Below, piece by piece: positions 1 through 12,082 of a stretch of 64,000 nt of DNA. Numbering within the stretch: position 1 is the stretch's first letter; each line of letters starts with the position of its first letter. The notes beneath the pieces were generated by a model. It saw only the letters and a program-made list of their open reading frames with translations, had not been told where the DNA came from and did not search any database. A program made the position numbers and the translations under genes. The stretch lies in the NCBI RefSeq assembly GCF_017562075.2, contig NC_054084.1:31265158-31329157 (forward strand). The letters run 5' to 3'. This DNA is from Anopheles merus (taxonomy: Eukaryota > Arthropoda > Insecta > Diptera > Culicidae).

Positions 1-300
1 GCCATTTCAAGGGGTTTAGGCATCAAGCATTCAAAATGAAGTAAGGTTATGAGTGATACATTCAGAAGTTACAAAGCAAGATTAAAGGAACAAAAAAGTC
101 TTGTAAAAGTCCTTGCTCATCCAGGAGTTTTGGTTAAGTTGTGAACAATTTCTTACACTCTGATTGCTCCATTCACTGCATTAAACATCCTTGATCATTA
201 CAACGTCCTTCCCAATGCTTCCCAAAAAACCCCTCAAACGATCGTTCAGTTCGTGCACGGTACAGCAGCTAACCAACTGTCCATAAATCTGGAAACTTGG
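1..300. other. AT-rich non-coding DNA at the window edge
   Basis: The stretch is AT-rich and holds no long open frame. I see no repeat, splice pattern or RNA-like element. It may be the right part of an AT-rich island that begins outside the window. Confidence 0.5.
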
Positions 301-3300
301 TTTGTTATTACAACGTGCCGAACATGAGTGGTCCCGTTTTGTGAGAAGCTGCTGGCCTCTGCATTATAACCTTGCCGGTGTTTGGAACAAACGGCGGCGT
401 TACAGGAAACGATCCTTACTTACGCTCACACCAACGCACGACCGTGTCTGTGGCACGTGGAACGCTTCACCGAAAGCTTGGTGGTAGAACCTCACTGGAA
501 CGTTTAGCTCCCGTCTACTGGTGCATCGGTGCACCGGGTGCTCCCTTCCATCCTTTTCCCCAGTTCTACCAGTCCACCTGCCCAGCTTGTAAGCACGGGC
601 AATCAAAATATAACGAGCAATAAGGAAATAATCATTAGCTACCGTTTGATCGTGCGTATGGCGTTTTCAGCAGGTCGGGAAATCTTCTCCAACCCAACTC
701 CCCTCGTTTGCTTATCCGATTGGAGCTTCTCTCCCTCCCCTTGAGCGTAGTCGGTCCCGACGTTTCAAACGCACGACAAGACACCGGCGGCCCTTTTCGG
801 CGGGCGTCAGTGGACGTGGCACACACTGGCTGGTGTGTGCGTTCCGCCCGATTCGACTGCATTAGTCATAAACAAGCGACGGCGATCGGCGATGAAATCA
901 TCTCGAGAAAAAAGCGTTTGTCTGGAACCAGCGCCAGAGGAAATGAGGCTTGAGCGGTCTGGGGTTGCTGGGTTGAGATTAAAATAAAACGCATTTTTCG
1001 TACGGCGGCTGAAGACGACGCGCGGCCGTTTGTAGAGGGCGAGAAAGCAGTGGAGCCCCGGGCCTTGCCCGGTCCCCGCGGTCCAGTAGTGTCCGACGAA
1101 GGCAGTGTGGAGCGTGGAGACGGCTGGCGACTTTCGTATTATTCATCATCATCATCTTCGCCTGGCGTCCACACACATGCGGACGGACTGGGTCCGAGAT
1201 ACCTTATGCTGCTCTGCTGTCAACCGAGCATAACGCAATTTATGCTCGCTCGGTGCTTGGCGGTGGCGAAAGGGATGTCTCCTTCTGTGGAGCAGACACG
1301 GGACGGGGTCGGGCGAGAATGTAACGAGTCATAATTAAAATGGAAAGAACCGTTCGCTGCCGCAAAGTGCCGCTAGTTCGGGCTGTACGGGCTGTGCGTT
1401 TGTTTTACAATGCGTTGGTCAAAACGGAGGGTGACCGAAGCTGAGCAACTGGATGCGATGCGATGCAACTCCAGGAACTCGGTGCGGCAAAAAGTGCAAC
1501 ATTCTTTCCACATTTGCCATTTGCCACACGGTGCTACCGATGAGGAGGGATTCTGAACCAATTTGAAGACTAATTTGCAGATTGTTTCATGTCGCATGGT
1601 CGTTGGAGCTCAGAAATTGGTAAATATTGGAACATTAGACGTTCAGAGAGAGCATCTGAGCTTTCTAGAATTGCTAAACAAGGTACCATTGCTCAGAAAA
1701 CGACAACTTTATGCAAGCGGGGATTTGGAATTAGGCTTTCATACAAAATTATGACTTCCAAATCAATTCCTAAGAATTGCCGATGGCTTTCTCTCGTTCT
1801 CGTACTTTTCGTTCTTATCATACAACTTCAGAGGCGACGAAGCATATCTGGCAACACCAGTATGATGTAGCATAACATCATTAGCAAGTAAATGGGAGGG
1901 ACATATTCATGTAATTACTTCTTTCTCCCCAAGGGTTTTTGGTGTGGTCCTGAGATGACGATGACGAATGCTTGTCGAACGATACAACGTTGCGAAGTGG
2001 GAACGACAAGGAGAACAGTTTGCAATATTTATTTTAACATCTCCACCACATTTATGCCTTTTGCTCCCAGCACATCTCAGCTGTGTGTGGGATACCCGTC
2101 TGGAGACTGCGTTTGTCAGTGACTCATTCCTCGATATGCGTTTCTGCTATCACGTTGTGGGACATTTGTTTTATTTTTGGAGCCCAATGTTCCACCCAAG
2201 CGATCGCTCGGTTCCTATCTGTAAGCTGTCGATGCGCAAGATGTCAAATGTCTGACATACCAGTAACAGCGGAACCTCGTTGCTCGTTACTGCCGGAGGG
2301 GAAATTATGACATTCCGGGAAGTGGAAGATCGTGCCACAAATTATGAGCTGTGCGTGTGCCGCCGTCTCCGGTTACTCGATCATGACAACTCGATCGCCG
2401 AGCTGGGGAGTTTATTTGCCCAGTACAAGACAATACGATGCGTTCGAGCGTGGCAAACCGCCGAAGGGACATCTTGTTCGGGAAGATCTAGTTCGGGGCC
2501 TGTGTCGCCGGAACTTGCGCGCTAACCGTGGGGACAATTGTCTGTCTGAAACGGTCGACTGATATCTCCAGGTGGTACTGCTCGCTTGATCGCCGTAACC
2601 ACGGTAACACGATACGTTTTGAAGGATGGTTACGATCGTACACTTCGGGCAGAGTGCACGCGCGTTCTCTGTTCTTATGATTTATCTCCCTCCAATCGTA
2701 TCACCTTGCGTGGCATCCTTCCTGTCCGGCGTTTTTGTTTTGTAGTTAGGATGGTATAGATTTGCAGATCCCTTTGGGATGATGCGCGTGTGCGACCGCT
2801 GCTTAGTGTGACCGCGGGCAATCCGTGCTGTGGCGTTGCGTTGGAAATTCAATGCTTTGGTGGCTGTGGCTTGTGGGATCCCTTTTTCCCTTCAGAGGGG
2901 CACGCTGGTAGCGTCATGCAGGGCACGCTTCAACGCTCGGGACCGAGATGCGCCTTACAATTATCCGTGGCTCAAATGGTACACTTATTGTCGTTCCACG
3001 TGTGCTGCTTCCAAGTGGGCAGGATATTCCAAGCGCTGTGCAAGTTCCAGGCTTTGTTTTCGGCCGTGAGGTTGAGCCATTATTTGCAAGGTAGAGTTTT
3101 TTTTACATAGACCAATACAAAAAGCCTTTTTTTGTGTGAGTGGAGATAGCAGAAGAACAGATCTCATCAGCACAATTGGGCACATTCCACAGCACGGGGT
3201 CTGCTTATTTTTAAGTTTTCATTTATGGTATATTCTTCGAAGCAAAACAAAGGTTCTTGGAGGGAGTTTTGCGCAAAAAAAGTAAGAACATTATTTTGAA

Positions 3301-4200
3301 AACCTCCTCCAATTGTTGTTAGCGACCTGCTCGTCTTGGATGCAATCAGATCCGCTCGGTAAGGAGGAGTCGTTTCAAGTAGCGTAGGATGTTTGAGGTT
3401 CCGAGGCTGGAACAGCGAATAAAAAGGTGGCAGCCATGTGCGCGTACGGTGGAGTAAGTGCGGACTGGTCGGAAGGCTAATTACGCGTACATTACGCAGG
3501 CAGTCTGGCGTATATGACCCGCATGCCCGCTGATCAAACGAAGCAGGCTGTGCAGCATAGGAGCACAAAGGCAAAGCAAAAATTGAATATTGCACGTAAT
3601 ACGATGCATTCGCTTCCCCCGATCCGCTACTCCTCGCGGTTGGGTCCTGCAGCATCTTCACTATAAATGTCGTCTTTATTCTGCAGCCTCAATCACTCCG
3701 CCGGGAGCGCGTTTGGCACGAGAGAGCAGGTGTTTTGGGGGGACAAAAAAACCGTGCGTCATGAATTTCGAGTCTGCGTCTTGAATGCCTACTACTCTTT
3801 GCCTCTTGCACCTCGCTAAACCTTTGGGAGGGAGCAAGCGTGCGCGCGCGCTCGCGCGAGTGCAGCTATTTCCGTGTTAATCATCATCGCGGACGCGGGA
3901 GTCTTTCATCAGCGGGTGCCCCCGTTCCGTTTTTCCAACCGTCATCTCCGGGAGTTGCGCACCGGTTTCGCATCGCAGAACGATGAATGTAAGTGGCGCG
4001 CGGGTCTCGTTGGTGGCGCGCGGATCATCATTACGTCGCGGATGACGCAATGGTTGAGCCGTGCTCCGATCAGCACCGACTCTCCGGGGCATTTGGAAAG
4101 GGAAATTAATAAAGCAAAGCGGGGTTACGGTAGAGTAAAGCGCCCGTTTTGTCGACCGACGGGGTATGGGTTGTTTTCAGAGTCTGCGTATTGGGGATTG
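301..4200. other. Non-coding mixed-composition DNA, no recognisable gene
   Basis: Open frames are short (up to about 164 codons, on the minus strand at 3,167-3,661), overlap on both strands and match no family I recognise. Visible simple structure is limited to a short CAT/ATC run near 1,142-1,158 and an alternating GC tract at 3,838-3,858. I see no tRNA, no transposon ends and no clear exon with paired splice sites. A small divergent exon cannot be excluded by eye. Confidence 0.55.
3838..3858. repeat. Alternating GC tract
   Basis: A run of alternating purine-pyrimidine (GCGTGCGCGCGCGC followed by TCGCGCGAG) occupies these positions. Such tracts can adopt Z-DNA. No function is visible here. 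Confidence 0.6.
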
Positions 4201-4640
4201 GGAGTTAAAACGTGTTGTTAAAATGTCAAAAATGAGTAATTGATCCAATCATAAATTGGACACGGAAATTCGGAACATCCTAGTATGACATTTGATGTAT
4301 TCTATGAAGCTTATCCAATAGGATTGTAAGTGGCATTTGGGACGTTAGGGTCTTTCTTCAAATCTCAATTCTTGGTAAAGGGAAGTACCTAGAGTTGTCC
4401 CACGCATCTATACTTCATTACTTGAATACGGCTTGAACAGGCTCAAAATTAAATGGACCTAGTGCAGTTTTATGTCATGACCAAAGAGTTTCATGAATAT
4501 GGCAACAAATTCTTAAGCTGATGAAAGCGTAGTGCTTTCAGAATGCATTGAAAGTAAAAGCACTTTTCCGAATGAGTTACCCAGAAATTAATACTTCTCC
4601 TAAATGGGGCATATCTCTCCAGTGTCGTTGTCTATACGTC
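4201..4640. other. AT-rich island
   Basis: AT-rich, low-complexity DNA without open frames of note. I found no terminal inverted repeats or SINE boxes. It has the same character as the other AT-rich islands that punctuate the window. Confidence 0.5.
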
Positions 4641-4801
4641 ATCCCTAACTAGACCTTTTCCTGGTGTACCAGGACTATTGTTTGAAGCTGACACTGCACC
4701 GTTGCACAAAATCTGTGATTGAAGGAGATTTGCGGTTGCTCGGCAGGAAATTCTGGAGAAACCATAAAACAATAAATCTATCGCTGACTTTTCCCCGGCT
4801 T

Positions 4802-4818
4802 CCCCCCGGGGGGGGGGG
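4802..4818. repeat. C6-G11 homopolymer junction
   Basis: Six C are followed directly by eleven G. This can fold back on itself and is prone to slippage. Confidence 0.8.
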
Positions 4819-5516
4819 CGGACAGGCGGTGCCCACGGATGCAAGTTCTTGTCTCCAGCGGTGCCACGAAATAAACAGAGCCGCTCCATCACCGTTCTGT
4901 GACCGTTCTGTGGATTTCCATTTTGGTAATGCATCCATCAACTTCCTTCTCAATGGGGTTCTGTTCCTCCCGTTGTGTGGTTGTGGGTGACAATAAAAAC
5001 GAATTGCTGGGGGGTGGCGACGACGATGACCCGCTTTCCGGGGTGCAAATGCACATGGTTGACACATTCCCGGAAAAAAAAAACATTGAAGTGAGTAAGC
5101 AAGTAGACGAGCGAGTGAGTAGTAGTAATGTGACAGATAGAAAATAACGCGCCCGCCCTCCCGCTGACCTCGAACAGGCGCGTAACTTCTTCGAAACGCA
5201 TCCGCATAACGTTCAATCTCCGAGATTCAAACGGTGGATGGCGTCATTCGCTCGGTGGGGTAGCAATACAAAACAAGGAGAAGGCGAAAAAGAAAAAAAA
5301 GAACGGTTCGCTTCCCTCTCCCCCGGCCTGCAGTGAATCCGGCCTCAACCGGTGCACTTGCAGCAGTGCAACATGTGCATCATGTACCCCGGGCGGAAGC
5401 TGTCAGTTGAGCCGTGTTTTTGGGTATGTGTGGGGGAATGGGCTGCCGGGGCCATATTCAACGGAATTGGAGATCCTTGCTGGTGGTTTTACAGGAAGAC
5501 CTAAACGCGATGTGCC

Positions 5517-5538
5517 GTGTGTGTGTGTATGTGTGTGT
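5517..5538. repeat. GT microsatellite, interrupted
   Basis: Short GT dinucleotide tract with one TAT interruption. Confidence 0.8.
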
Positions 5539-5792
5539 TGGGAGGGGCCGGAGCGATGAGTTCTGGGTGCTGGAGACGGCTTGTAGATAAATTTTCTGAG
5601 CCTCTTTTGTTTTCGTTTACCGCATTTGAACCAGCCACGCGGCGGTAATAGGGATGAATTGCGGGATAGAGAGAGAGAGTGAGTGAGTGAGTGAATGAAA
5701 GAGCCAAAGAGAACAAAACGTAAAACAACAACAAACAATCAAGTTACGTTTGTACGGTCGTCATGGAGATCATGCATACATACATTCGTGCG

Positions 5793-5864
5793 TTTTCCCG
5801 GAGCTCCCCCCCGGGAGAGCGGGAAAATTCGTATCCGCGCGCTGAGTGTGAAAACGCGGGAAAA
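5793..5864. promoter_or_regulatory. Paired E2F-like sites with a G/C hairpin
   Basis: GCGGGAAA occurs at 5,819-5,826 and again at 5,856-5,863, 37 bp apart in the same orientation. The first is also the right arm of an inverted repeat: TTTTCCCG at 5,793-5,800 against CGGGAAAA at 5,820-5,827, with an inner CTCCC/GGGAG pair. GCGGGAAA is the reverse complement of the classical E2F site TTTCCCGC. Binding and any target gene are inference; no promoter or coding start is visible nearby. Confidence 0.25.
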
Positions 5865-6551
5865 CGGGGAACACACTACGGGGGGGTGCAAAAGGAAGTG
5901 AGAAGAAAAATAATAATAATAAACAACACTGCTCAAAACCAACAACGGAGGAGATGGAGCAGGGAGAGCGAACGAGTAATTTAGTTTATGGGTGTTGGGT
6001 GTACAAACTGCGGGAGTCCACTGAAAGGCGAACGCGTGTGTTGGTGAGGTCACTTGGTGCATGTGTGCAGGATGACGTCTCTTTCGGTGTGCACACACCA
6101 AAAAGGGAAAAAAAACGAAAGTGTGCATTGCAAAATGTGCATTGAGCCGTAGAGGTTTTGTTCTGGCTGCTTCCATTTGGAAAAAACAGAGGGGAAAAGA
6201 AAGAAATAAATGGAGGATGCTGCGGACGCAAGAACTCTTCCGCGGCCACCCCGCGAGGAACTGTATGGCGATCCAACAAATGGAAGAAGACGCACTGCTC
6301 GTTGGTGGAAAATTTTACGCTCAATGTGTCGTGCATTATGAAGATTAAAATATTTATGTGTGATTGTGTGTGTGTTTTTGCGCGAACATGGTGATGATGA
6401 TGCTGCCCGTTGTCGACTGGAGTTGCCGTTTTGTGTCTTTCTGCTTTCAGCAAGTTGTATACGCGCGGGGTGGAGTAATGTATGGATGCGCTACGCTGTT
6501 CATATGCGACTCATTTGCCACTTGCCACCCGGAGGTTAATGTTAATAAGGT

Positions 6552-6557
<6 letters not shown>

Positions 6558-6593
<36 letters not shown>
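6558..6593. repeat. (GT)18 microsatellite
   Basis: Uninterrupted GT repeat, preceded by an interrupted TGTGTGAG segment from 6,551. Confidence 0.95.
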
Positions 6594-6596
<3 letters not shown>

Positions 6597-6720
6597 GCCC
6601 CGATTTCCCGTGGTTGCAATATTGAATGAAGGAAGTTATCCGTCCCGGCAGGTACACGCAATTAAAACTGGAGACGGTGCAAAGGGTTTGATGAAAAGGG
6701 TTGCAGCTTATGAAGTGGGT

Positions 6721-7210
6721 TATTAAAATTTGAGCAATTATTTAATCAAAATAATTACAGAATAGAGGGACCCTCTGTGAGAGAGATGTCTAGTTATGGT
6801 TCAACGACTTGAATTCTGCTAGTCCTTTTTAATGTTGTAGGGAAACGGTTGCGATGCTCTGTTTGCTGGATTTTGCCTGAGGTTCTCATTAGTTTCAGCT
6901 AGATTCTATAACAAGAAGTGAGTATTACAAGTAAAAAAAAAACGGCAAAGAAACGGTTCTGAGCATCTTCAGCAGTGAACTGCAAAGATCTTACATGGGG
7001 CAGACAATAGTCCGGGGTGAAAAGTCGCACCAAACAGAGAATCGTGAAAGGATTACCAAATGGAGCTGAAAAACAACTCCCATGAGTGACAACACATCAG
7101 CAAACTATTAGCAACTCCCGCTGAGCACACGGAGGTCGCGCACAATGTACCAACAAAAGTAATAAAACCGCACGGAATTGAAAATAAAACAGCTAAAACC
7201 CGGATAAATC
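6721..7210. other. AT-rich island
   Basis: AT-rich stretch with no open frame of note. It contains a small 7-bp inverted repeat (AATTATT/AATAATT) near 6,735-6,755. No transposon ends were found. Confidence 0.45.
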
Positions 7211-8540
7211 TGTCAATTGATAGAGGGGAGCGGGTACAGGAAGAACAGGGAAATGAGTGAGAGAAGAAAAAAAAATACGTTCACGCACGCACGCGGTTCG
7301 TCAGCGGCGATGTTTAAGTGGTCCCCAGCGGGGGGTTGTGTTTTCCCTTTCGGTGTGGTATCTTCATTAACGCCACCAAGGCCTGGTGTACGGCCGAGCG
7401 ACGGGCAGCTAGAAGTGGCAGCAACGAGAGAAACGCTAGGTAAGATTCTAAGTATAAGAGGGGCGAACGCTAGGGGGAAGATATTCAAATAGGGAAAGGT
7501 TAGAATGTAATCAGACGTCGCGCTGAACAAACTAGAAAACGTGTCGATCGTTTGTTGAACAAAAGAGGCCACTCACCAGTCGGAGTCGTGTTTTCGGGTG
7601 CTCAATGTCAACTGGAGTACTGTCAGGAACTGGCACTTCACGGAAGAAGGAAGCACATGGAATGGAAATAGTGAATTTCGGGTGGGTGTGTAGAACCTAC
7701 ACGGAGTTCCTGCGCATCAAGTGTGTCCCGTTTGTTGTTGTTCTATTTGATTATCTTGCCCTTTTTTGCCGGGCCAGGTCGGCCAGGTCGAGTGTGTGCC
7801 TTCAAGGGCTCAAGATGAGGTTTTTACAACGCACCTCATAAAAGCCCTCAAGAGGATCTGCCCCACGCCTCTCTTCCTCTCCTCAAGATGTACGCGCTAA
7901 GAGATCTTGCGCTAAGATCCTCCCGGGGCTGAATGATGCAGTGATCGCTGTCCTCCGATGTAAGGTGTACCGGTGTCCTCTTGAGAACACAATGGCTAAC
8001 ATTATTGTACTGGCCAGTACAGGTCCTGCGCGTGTGTGTGTGTACATTTCACTTCAACCCAAAATGTGCACAAGCTTATGGCCCTCCCGGTAGGAGGGCT
8101 TCCTGTCCTGTCTGTACGCGTACTGACGTACCTGAAGAAAAACGTTTTGGAAAGCTTACATTATCCCTCGAGCTTCGTTTGCACACTGCGGATGAGAAAA
8201 GGCTTTACAACACGGGGAACACGAAAGGACGTCCGCTTTGTTTTAATGTTTTCATTTGCTCACCGTTTCCTTCAGGGGCTTTTGTACCGGGCAAATGGGA
8301 TGATGAAGCGGCAAAGGGACTTCCTCTTAACTTTCGCACTCGGCGGCTGGGTGACGTTTGGCATACGGGTCGGATAAGGAAACGGTCATCATTCGGGGTG
8401 TGTGTTTGGAGAAGCATTTGTGCGTCTTTTTTTTAAAGAGAATCTTCCCATTGTACGGCGAGATGCATGGATACTTCACGGATGTGTGGATTTTGCGAAG
8501 GTTTGCAACAATTGGTCGGAAAATAATGCGTAGAAAGTGG
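7211..8540. other. Non-coding mixed DNA containing a palindrome-rich segment
   Basis: No gene is recognised. The middle part (7,780-8,130) is unusually rich in inverted repeats and is listed separately. The longest plus-strand frame (7,981-8,436) shows no domain. Confidence 0.5.
7780..8130. repeat. Palindrome- and hairpin-dense segment
   Basis: Five structures lie within 350 bp. (1) GGGCT/AGCCC at 7,806-7,810 and 7,843-7,847 enclose TGAGGT/ACCTCA at 7,816-7,821 and 7,833-7,838. (2) GATCTT/AAGATC with a 5-base loop lies near 7,902-7,918, beside a duplicated GCGCTAAGA. (3) A perfect 16-bp palindrome, TGTACTGGCCAGTACA, is at 8,006-8,021. (4) GCCCTCC/GGAGGGC with a 5-base loop is at 8,081-8,099. 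(5) GTACGCGTAC is at 8,114-8,123. A tandem GGCCAGGTC pair sits at the left edge. I recognise no RNA family or transposon. Confidence 0.6.
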
Positions 8541-9244
8541 TGATGTTAGGATGAAGTTTGTGAGGTAGCTAGATCCTGTACAGCAAGAAGAGGATGCTGT
8601 ATACAAAGGGGATTTGCAACCTGAAAAGTCAGATCATGTATGCAAAAGCTGCTTCATTTTCACGCCTTTTGGCGGTTCATTCTTTGCAATATCGGACAGT
8701 CCTTTTCATTGGTACACAAAATCAACATTTACGATATTCAATCGGCAACATTTGGCTCATTGTTATGGACTTCAAGTGACTATCATTAAATTGATGTATA
8801 ACGGCGCATTCTAGATGTTTGAAATTCAGACGGCGTTGGCATCAATATCCCGTATCAGGCACCATTTTTGAGTTGTCTAAAACGCTGTGTACTTTCTGCG
8901 CCACGGAGTAGTACCTAAGCAAACACGTCCTTCATATCCTTCTCGCCCAAAGCACAATCGTTCGAACTGTTCGCCTCATGCTGGTAAAAACACCATTGAC
9001 AAAACCATGAATGCTGGCTTGACACACTGTATCATGGGAGATTTATTTTTTTGCCACCGCTGCTATTTACCCTTTTTGCACGCCGTGTTTTTGAAGTGCT
9101 TAACCTTCAAGTCCTTATCAAAGCCCTACTCTACAGCGTCCCGTGGCAGGTAACGGCAGAACGGCTGGGTGTCATAAAAGCGATTCGGTTCATCCGCCCA
9201 ACCGGAAAACCGAACCCAGGACATTCGCACAACAGCACAAACGT

Positions 9245-9269
9245 ACACACACACACACACACACACACA
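9245..9269. repeat. (AC)12 microsatellite
   Basis: Uninterrupted AC dinucleotide repeat. Confidence 0.95.
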
Positions 9270-9679
9270 AAGCCGGGCAGGTACGGTCCCAGTCTCGTCT
9301 CGGTCTGGCTGAAGTGGCTGTGAAGGTTAGCCCTCACCTACCTCCGTGAGGTGATGTTTATGGGTTGTGTTATTAAATTAGGCTTTGATTGTTTTCAGGA
9401 TTCTGTTTGAATGAGAAGCATGTTTCCTCCCCCGGTTGGATTGGTGCGTGCATGTGTGTGTATGCCAAGGGTTCGGAACGAAGCGAACCTACCACATCAC
9501 AACTCCCGGGTTGAAGGACATCAGAGAGTAACCTTTTTTTTATTTTTTGGTTGGCTGGTTAGTTGTTTCGTTCTGTGTGCCTTTATTCTTCGATAAACTT
9601 ACCCCCCGTGGACCGGATTTCGGTGGAATGCGGGTAAGGATGCCGGGGTTTTTGGGCCCAAAAAAGATGCGACGGGAGC

Positions 9680-9697
9680 GAGAGAGAGAGAGAGAGA
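9680..9697. repeat. (GA)9 microsatellite
   Basis: GA dinucleotide tract inside a longer purine-rich stretch (about 9,655-9,725). Confidence 0.9.
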
Positions 9698-11022
9698 AAG
9701 TGAAGGAGAACCAAGACAATGAAGGATTATGGCGGGTGTGCGAGATCGAGGTCCTGGAGAGGGGTTTTTGCACCTGTCAAGTGGCAACGTTTGCCGATGA
9801 TCGTGCATATTTGGTTTGCTGCGTGGTCTCGAGTACCTCCCGTATACTCATTGGAATTCGAGTGCATGGACGACATGAAACGGAAACACGCCTGGCAATT
9901 CGGTTGGAATGACAAGGAAGTTTCTGATTCTACGAGTCCTACCAGACTGCATCCTTTTTCGGGGAAATACTTAAAGCCCTCAGCGGATCTAGATCTTCCC
10001 AATGTTCAACCTCGATCATGCTGGAATTCTGGAAAATCTGGATCTCCAAATGATTGCACCGATTTATGAAAAATGATTATCACCCAAGCCGGTTATGCGT
10101 TTTTTTCGGGCAAGCATCACCCGCCCAAACACTATCATTAGACATTAAACGTCATTAATCGTTCCGAAAAAAAGTAAGTTAATTTTTGTGGGTGTTTACC
10201 TCTACGCACACACACGCAGCAGAGCGACGGTGCACGCCCACCGTTGATCGTTCGTTTTTGGGCATTTGGGAAGAAGCCGTAAGCAAGGGTAAGGTAATTG
10301 CAGAGTATCGGGTAAAGGCAGAGGTTTGTGAGCCATCACTGCCATCATTATGGACGGACGACGGTGCCGGCGGAATGGACGGCGATGGTCTACGCGAAGG
10401 TCGACGATTCCTTTTCCGTTAAACTCTGCTCTTAATTACAATCATCCGCATCGTGCCATCGAAGATGGCAAAGGGTGCAGAGGTAGAGCCACGTTAAGCA
10501 CAGTTTGATTAGATCCGCTGCAGCTGAATGCGATGTGATTAACTCGATTAGTGGTATACATTCTCGATCGATTCGAGGAACACGGAACAGAGTGGCATTG
10601 CAGTGGTCCCAGTTGCATGAGGCATGCTTGAGAGATTTCCGTTCAACACTCTTGAGATCTCGAGTCAATCAATCGTGGAGAAAATGCCCCAATGGAATGG
10701 CTGTTTGGCATAGAATGTAGTTAGATGTCTCGATTAGACGTGAGGATGTCTAGATCCTCTCCGTTGCGCTTACTGAGGAAGCTGCGTGGCTGTGCTCGAG
10801 CGAGTAATTTATGGCACCAGCTCGGAAGTGCTACAGCGGACGTCCAAACACGGGATGGGCGAAATTTGTAAGAATACACACACCAAACCACCTACGAACC
10901 GCGGCGGATCCGTTTCCTCACCCAAGACAATGCCGGTAAAGATCGAGGTGCTGCCGTTGCTGAAACGCGGCAGATATATTTATCACACATGCAAAGACCC
11001 TGGTAGGACCCTCGGGGTAAGT

Positions 11023-11042
11023 GGGGGGGGGGGGGGGGGGGG
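11023..11042. repeat. 20-base G-run
   Basis: Twenty consecutive G residues on the plus strand, preceded by CGGGGTAAGT. Runs this long are slippage-prone and can form G-quadruplexes. The exact length is likely to vary between reads and individuals. Confidence 0.9.
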
Positions 11043-12052
11043 TAGCAGTAGTAGCCGTGTGCCGGAAAATGATCCATAAATTTCCTGCCCGCAGACACTA
11101 ATCATCATTCCTCAGCGTCCCACGGATCGGTTGAGCCGAATGCGCGCGCGCGTGCACCACTTGGAAACAATTCCCTCGAACTGGCTGTAGGAACCTACGT
11201 TTCGTTCGAAGTTTTGAGTGTGCAGACGGACGGCCGTTTTGGCCATTTCTCAACGCATCTCCAACAGCGCCACTTCCGTACTGCGCGGGCACACACACGT
11301 ACATGCACTCGCGGATGAGATGCTGATGGACGGGGACAGATTTTGCCCCACCAACACCGCCTCTGCACGACTGACAGGCCTACCCGGCCGGCCGGCGTTG
11401 TAGATAGTTTCTGATGCTGTCTGCCTTCTGAGGGTCTCTGTGCGGTCTACCTTAAAAATAGACCCGCCGTCGACAATCTACCGTCCCGAAACTATTCCAA
11501 ACGTTGACAGAAACGCGACAACAACCCAGCATTGTGCTGCGATCTGCTTCTGAGTGTCTGTGTGTGTCTGCTTGTCGTCTGCCTACACTGCCTGAATTCT
11601 GGGGCCCCCAGCCCCCGGGGTGGAATTGTTTCCGTCCGTTTTTCGGCTGCGGTAGGCTGCGGATAGATTTGGTGGTGAAAATATTTTGATGAGATATTAA
11701 AAGTACCACTTAGAATTTATGGGACCTTCCCCACAGAACCCAACGGAGGTGCTGCTGATGGGTAGGCAGGAGGTACGGCAGCAGTAGCAGTAGCATCGGC
11801 AGATCGTCAAGAGCTAGGAATAACGGTTATTTGCAGTCGACGGGTAGGAATTCCGGTACGATCATCCCATCGGGGCATCGTCGTCGTCATCACCATCATC
11901 ATCTTCGTTGGGCAGGCAGGGCAGCGTCATCGTCACCTCGCAAAGGGGGCCATCGTAACGACGGCACTAAAAAGGCCGTAAAATCGAACTAAATAAAAGC
12001 CATGAAATTGATTTACGGAAACGGTCGCGCCACATATAAGCGCCCTGTATCC

Positions 12053-12082
12053 CACACACACACACACACACATACACACACA
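12053..12082. repeat. (CA)n microsatellite with one interruption
   Basis: CA repeat from 12,053 to 12,072, then a single T at 12,073, then CA to 12,082. Confidence 0.95.

Larger units (their letters stand above)
4641..6720. other. Non-coding DNA rich in simple repeats and purine tracts
   Basis: This stretch carries a C6G11 run at 4,802-4,818, several adenine runs, GT repeats at 5.5 and 6.55 kb, a GAGA/GAGT run near 5,669-5,696 and a pair of E2F-like sites at 5.82-5.86 kb. A plus-strand frame at 4,899-5,147 reads an acidic GDNKNELLGGGDDDDPLSGV segment, but it matches no domain I know and is overlapped by minus-strand frames of similar length, so I do not call it a gene. Confidence 0.5.

Noticed and set aside
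4899..5147. Plus-strand frame with acidic GDNKNELLGGGDDDDPLSG segment
   Set aside because: It looks coding in part, but there is no homologue I recognise, and minus-strand frames of equal or greater length overlap it.
11011..11022. Splice donor-like CGGGGTAAGTGG before the 20-base G-run
   Set aside because: No open frame of note ends there, and the G-run explains the local sequence better.
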